From JBBIKU01 sp037445245 (GTDB lineage: Bacteria > Chloroflexota > Anaerolineae > Anaerolineales > Anaerolineaceae), in the NCBI GenBank assembly GCA_037445245.1, contig JBBIKU010000118.1:1-7418 (forward strand): a DNA stretch of 7,418 nt. The letters are read 5' to 3'. The position numbers were made by a program, and so were the translations under genes. Positions 6,077 to 7,418 of this stretch are shown in pieces. The first letter of the stretch is position 1, and each line of letters begins with the position of its first letter. The notes beneath the pieces were generated by a model. It was given only the letters and a program-made list of their open reading frames with translations. It was not told where the DNA came from and did not search any database.

Positions 6077-6388
6077 GACGTGCTGAGATGGCTTGGCGCG
6101 CACCGAGTCGACCAAACCAAGCTCCTGGCTTAGGACATTGCGGTACAGGAAAAGCAACGCGCTAAGCGCCTGGTTCTGTGTAGAAGCCGAAATATGCTCT
6201 TCTAAGGCCAGGTGGGTTAGGAAAGCCTGAACGTCGCCAGAACCCATTTCTTTGGGATGGCGTTTATTATGGAAGAGGATAAATTTTTTGATCCAGTAAA
6301 CGCAAGCTTGTTCGGTATTGCGGGCGTAATGTTTGACTCGGATGGCGTCGCGCACCTGGTCCAGGAGTTTTTTGGGGCGGCTTTCCAT
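6071..6388 (-). pseudogene. intI: Integron integrase IntI, N-terminal third only
   Basis: The first 106 residues are the SAM-like DNA-binding domain of an IntI-type tyrosine recombinase: KKLLDQVRDAIRVKHYARNT (6-25), EQACVYWIKKFILFHNKRHP (26-45), EMGSGDVQAFLTHLA (47-61), STQNQALSALLFLYRNVL (69-86) and AKPSQHVPT (98-106). It lines up closely with remembered class 1 IntI1 ([21 protein letters not shown]..., HRQALAALLFFYGKVL). The catalytic domain (Arg, HxxR, Tyr) is missing. The frame runs on to 5723, but those 115 residues are simply antisense degV. ATG 6388 has GGAG (6400-6397) eight bases upstream. The 3' end joins the degV remnant within GGTGGG (6071-6076). It is divergent from the cassette-like gene at 6569, the standard integron layout. 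Confidence 0.85.
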
Positions 6389-6414
6389 GTTTTATGCTCC
6401 AAGGATTTGCTTAA

Positions 6415-6430
6415 AAGATCAAAGGATCTT
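6415..6430. repeat. Perfect palindrome in the intI leader
   Basis: AAGATC (6415-6420) and GATCTT (6425-6430) flank AAAG. The element lies in the untranslated leader of intI, 26 bases before its ATG. It could be an operator or a leader hairpin; it does not match a LexA box that I know. Confidence 0.4.
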
Positions 6431-6450
6431 ATAATAATTTTCAGCAGACT

Positions 6451-6480
6451 TTGATAATATAGGATAATTTTGTATATAAC
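6451..6480 (+). promoter_or_regulatory. Candidate cassette promoter (Pc-like)
   Basis: TTGATA (6451-6456) and TATAAC (6475-6480) are 18 bases apart. TATATA at 6473 gives a 16-base alternative. The promoter points into the methyltransferase gene, with a start near 6487. A second candidate is TTGCTT (6407-6412), 17 bases, TATAAT (6430-6435). Confidence 0.5.
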
Positions 6481-6482
6481 AA
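6454..6482 (-). promoter_or_regulatory. Candidate intI promoter
   Basis: On the minus strand TTGTTA (6482-6477) and TATTAT (6459-6454) are exactly 17 bases apart. It overlaps almost completely with the plus-strand candidate at 6451-6480, so integrase and cassette transcription would compete for the same DNA. Confidence 0.5.
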
Positions 6483-6529
6483 CGAAACAACCATATATAC
6501 GGATATTTTCTGTATATATATTGTTAGAC
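6472..6529 (+). other. attI-like recombination site with GTTAGAC core
   Basis: GTTAGAC (6523-6529) matches the integron core GTTRRRY at all seven positions. It lies between the divergent intI remnant and the first codirectional gene, where attI belongs. Upstream are two AACAAC direct repeats (6478-6483, 6486-6491), possible integrase-binding repeats. An inverted pair ATATATAC/GTATATAT (6493-6500, 6512-6519) and a second GTATATA copy (6472-6478) are also present. The cassette boundary would be between G6523 and T6524. Confidence 0.5.
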
Positions 6530-6568
6530 GGCTGAAGGGAACAACTCTTCTTCAAGAGGAGCTGCCCG

Positions 6569-7258
6569 ATGACTACTACACTCTTATCTCCACGTCAACT
6601 GCGAAGAATGGTTATTGGACACCTGCTGGCAGCAGTGCTTATCTTTGGAACAATGTTTTTCCTGCCAGCAGGAACGATTTTCTATTGGGAAGCCTGGGTC
6701 TTCATGGTCATCTTGTTCACTCCCATGTCCATCTTTGCGACTTATCTCCTCAGGCACAACCCCGCACTTCTGGAACGCAGGTTGAAAATGAGAGAGGAGG
6801 AGCCTCAGCAAAGGAGAATCATTGCGCTGTCAACGGTGGTTCTTCTGGCCATATTTCTCCTCCCTGGGTTTGACAAACGGTTCGGTTGGTCATCCGTGCC
6901 AGTGTGGCTTGTCATCGTTGCTGACGTGGTGGTCCTTCTGGGTTATTTCCTCTTTGTCCTCACTCTCAGGGAAAACGAATACGCATCGCGCACCGTTCAG
7001 GTTGAGCAGCAGCAGCGAGTGATCACAACAGGCCCGTACGCTCTCGTGCGCCATCCCTTATACTTCGCCGCTACACTGATATACGGATTCTCCCCGCTTG
7101 CCTTGGGCTCGTACTGGGCATTGATACCAGTTGTGCTTTTACCAGTGCTTCTCATCGCCAGAATTCTCAACGAGGAGAAAGTGCTTCTCAGAGATCTGGA
7201 CGGTTATGCAGATTACTGCAAGATCGTGCGCTATCGGCTGATACCTGGGATTTGGTAG
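6569..7258 (+). CDS. Isoprenylcysteine-carboxyl-methyltransferase-like integral membrane methyltransferase
   Basis: The 229-residue protein has about five membrane segments (roughly 14-33, 39-61, 86-100, 111-133 and 165-199). The C-terminal half carries the ICMT/PEMT-type SAM-binding signature: TGPYALVRHPLYFA (154-167), a hydrophobic hairpin, then NEEKVLLRDLDGYADYCKIVRYRLIPGIW (201-229). In this fold the RHPxY and the E-E pair contact S-adenosylmethionine at the membrane face. Bacterial members methylate varied small or lipid-linked substrates, and bacteria lack prenylated CaaX proteins, so the substrate is unknown. ATG 6569 has GAGGAG (6556-6561) seven bases upstream. It is the first gene after the attI-like site and is divergent from intI, so it is probably cassette cargo. 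Its length is normal and no damage is visible. Confidence 0.88.
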   Translation: MTTTLLSPRQLRRMVIGHLLAAVLIFGTMFFLPAGTIFYWEAWVFMVILFTPMSIFATYLLRHNPALLERRLKMREEEPQQRRIIALSTVVLLAIFLLPGFDKRFGWSSVPVWLVIVADVVVLLGYFLFVLTLRENEYASRTVQVEQQQRVITTGPYALVRHPLYFAATLIYGFSPLALGSYWALIPVVLLPVLLIARILNEEKVLLRDLDGYADYCKIVRYRLIPGIW

Positions 7259-7304
7259 AACGTATTCAGCTTACGGCGTAGGTGAGTCTTGCAAGTCAAA
7301 AGCG

Positions 7305-7418
7305 TGCCAACAAAGCGTGCACCTGACGTGTGGGACTCTGCGGCATTTTCAGGCATTTTCCACACTTCGAGTTTTTCCTGCTCCCAAGCATTGTCCACGC
7401 CCGCCTGCCAACGGGTAA
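7305..7418 (+). repeat. attC-like imperfect palindromic element, truncated by window end
   Basis: It begins with TGCCAAC (7305-7311), which matches RYYYAAC at five of seven positions, followed by AAAGCGTGCACCTGACG. At the window edge CAACGGGTAA approaches the complement of that left arm: ACCTG near 7321-7325 faces CGGGT at 7412-7416. GTGTGG (7328-7333) and CCACAC (7360-7365) form an inner perfect stem, and GGCATTTTC is repeated in tandem (7342-7350, 7352-7360). Length over 110 bases, position after a cassette gene and imperfect symmetry fit attC. I also recall similar AACAAAGCGTGCACCTGAC elements as recurrent repeats in Chloroflexota metagenomes. The right GTTRRRY is not visible. Confidence 0.5.

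Larger units (their letters stand above)
6524..7418 (+). mobile_element. Putative first integron gene cassette, right end outside window
   Basis: This is the unit from the core-site cut point (after G6523) through one gene and the attC-like element at the window end. The 45-base gap from the boundary to the ATG, the single codirectional gene and the 3' palindromic element fit cassette design. The call rests on context. The 3' core site is not in the window, so the cassette end cannot be seen. Confidence 0.5.

Noticed and set aside
7342..7360. Tandem GGCATTTTC pair as a microsatellite or CRISPR-like repeat
   Set aside because: There are only two copies, without spacers. It is better explained as the loop portion of the attC-like element. 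No CRISPR array is present in the window.

Overview
The window looks like chromosomal DNA from a Chloroflexota bacterium, probably Anaerolineae-like. This is inferred from protein style: a squalene-cyclase-like toroid protein, a YkvA/DUF1232 protein, a DUF998 membrane protein, two glyoxalase-fold (VOC) genes, a PEBP lipoprotein and an IntI-type integrase. No rRNA or other marker gene is present to prove it. Sigma-70-like promoters and good Shine-Dalgarno (SD) sites occur throughout.

Layout. Positions 1-38 hold the first 12 codons of a minus-strand gene with a strong SD. Positions 243-1163 encode the toroid protein, 1309-1707 the DUF1232 protein and 1773-2429 a DUF998-like membrane protein, all on plus. 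A convergent YgbA-family gene (2806-2462, minus) follows. A divergent intergenic region then leads into a two-gene operon of a PhnB-type VOC protein (3105-3587) and a DUF6868 membrane protein (3600-3842). Next are a small membrane-protein gene (about 3918-4136) and the 3' two-thirds of a two-domain VOC/catechol-dioxygenase-like gene (to 4680). These two appear to be joined by a deletion. A secreted PEBP/YbhB lipoprotein (5323-4670, minus) overlaps the VOC stop by 11 bases. The end of another minus-strand gene seems to survive just upstream of it.

From 5599 a DegV-family gene begins but is frameshifted and cut at about 6076. It meets, tail to tail, the N-terminal third of an integron integrase (6388-6071, minus). 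The two remnants share a 6-bp microhomology. Upstream of intI is an AT-rich 180-bp region with divergent overlapping promoters, short repeats and a perfect GTTRRRY core site (GTTAGAC, 6523-6529). Forty bases further on is a codirectional gene for an isoprenylcysteine-methyltransferase-like membrane enzyme (6569-7258). It is followed by a long imperfect palindromic element that resembles an attC site and runs off the window.

The most notable reading is that the right 1.3 kb is the head of a chromosomal integron: a dead intI, an attI and a first cassette carrying a membrane methyltransferase. Next to it is a decayed region where at least three gene ends have been lost. The left 4 kb looks like ordinary housekeeping or accessory chromosome.
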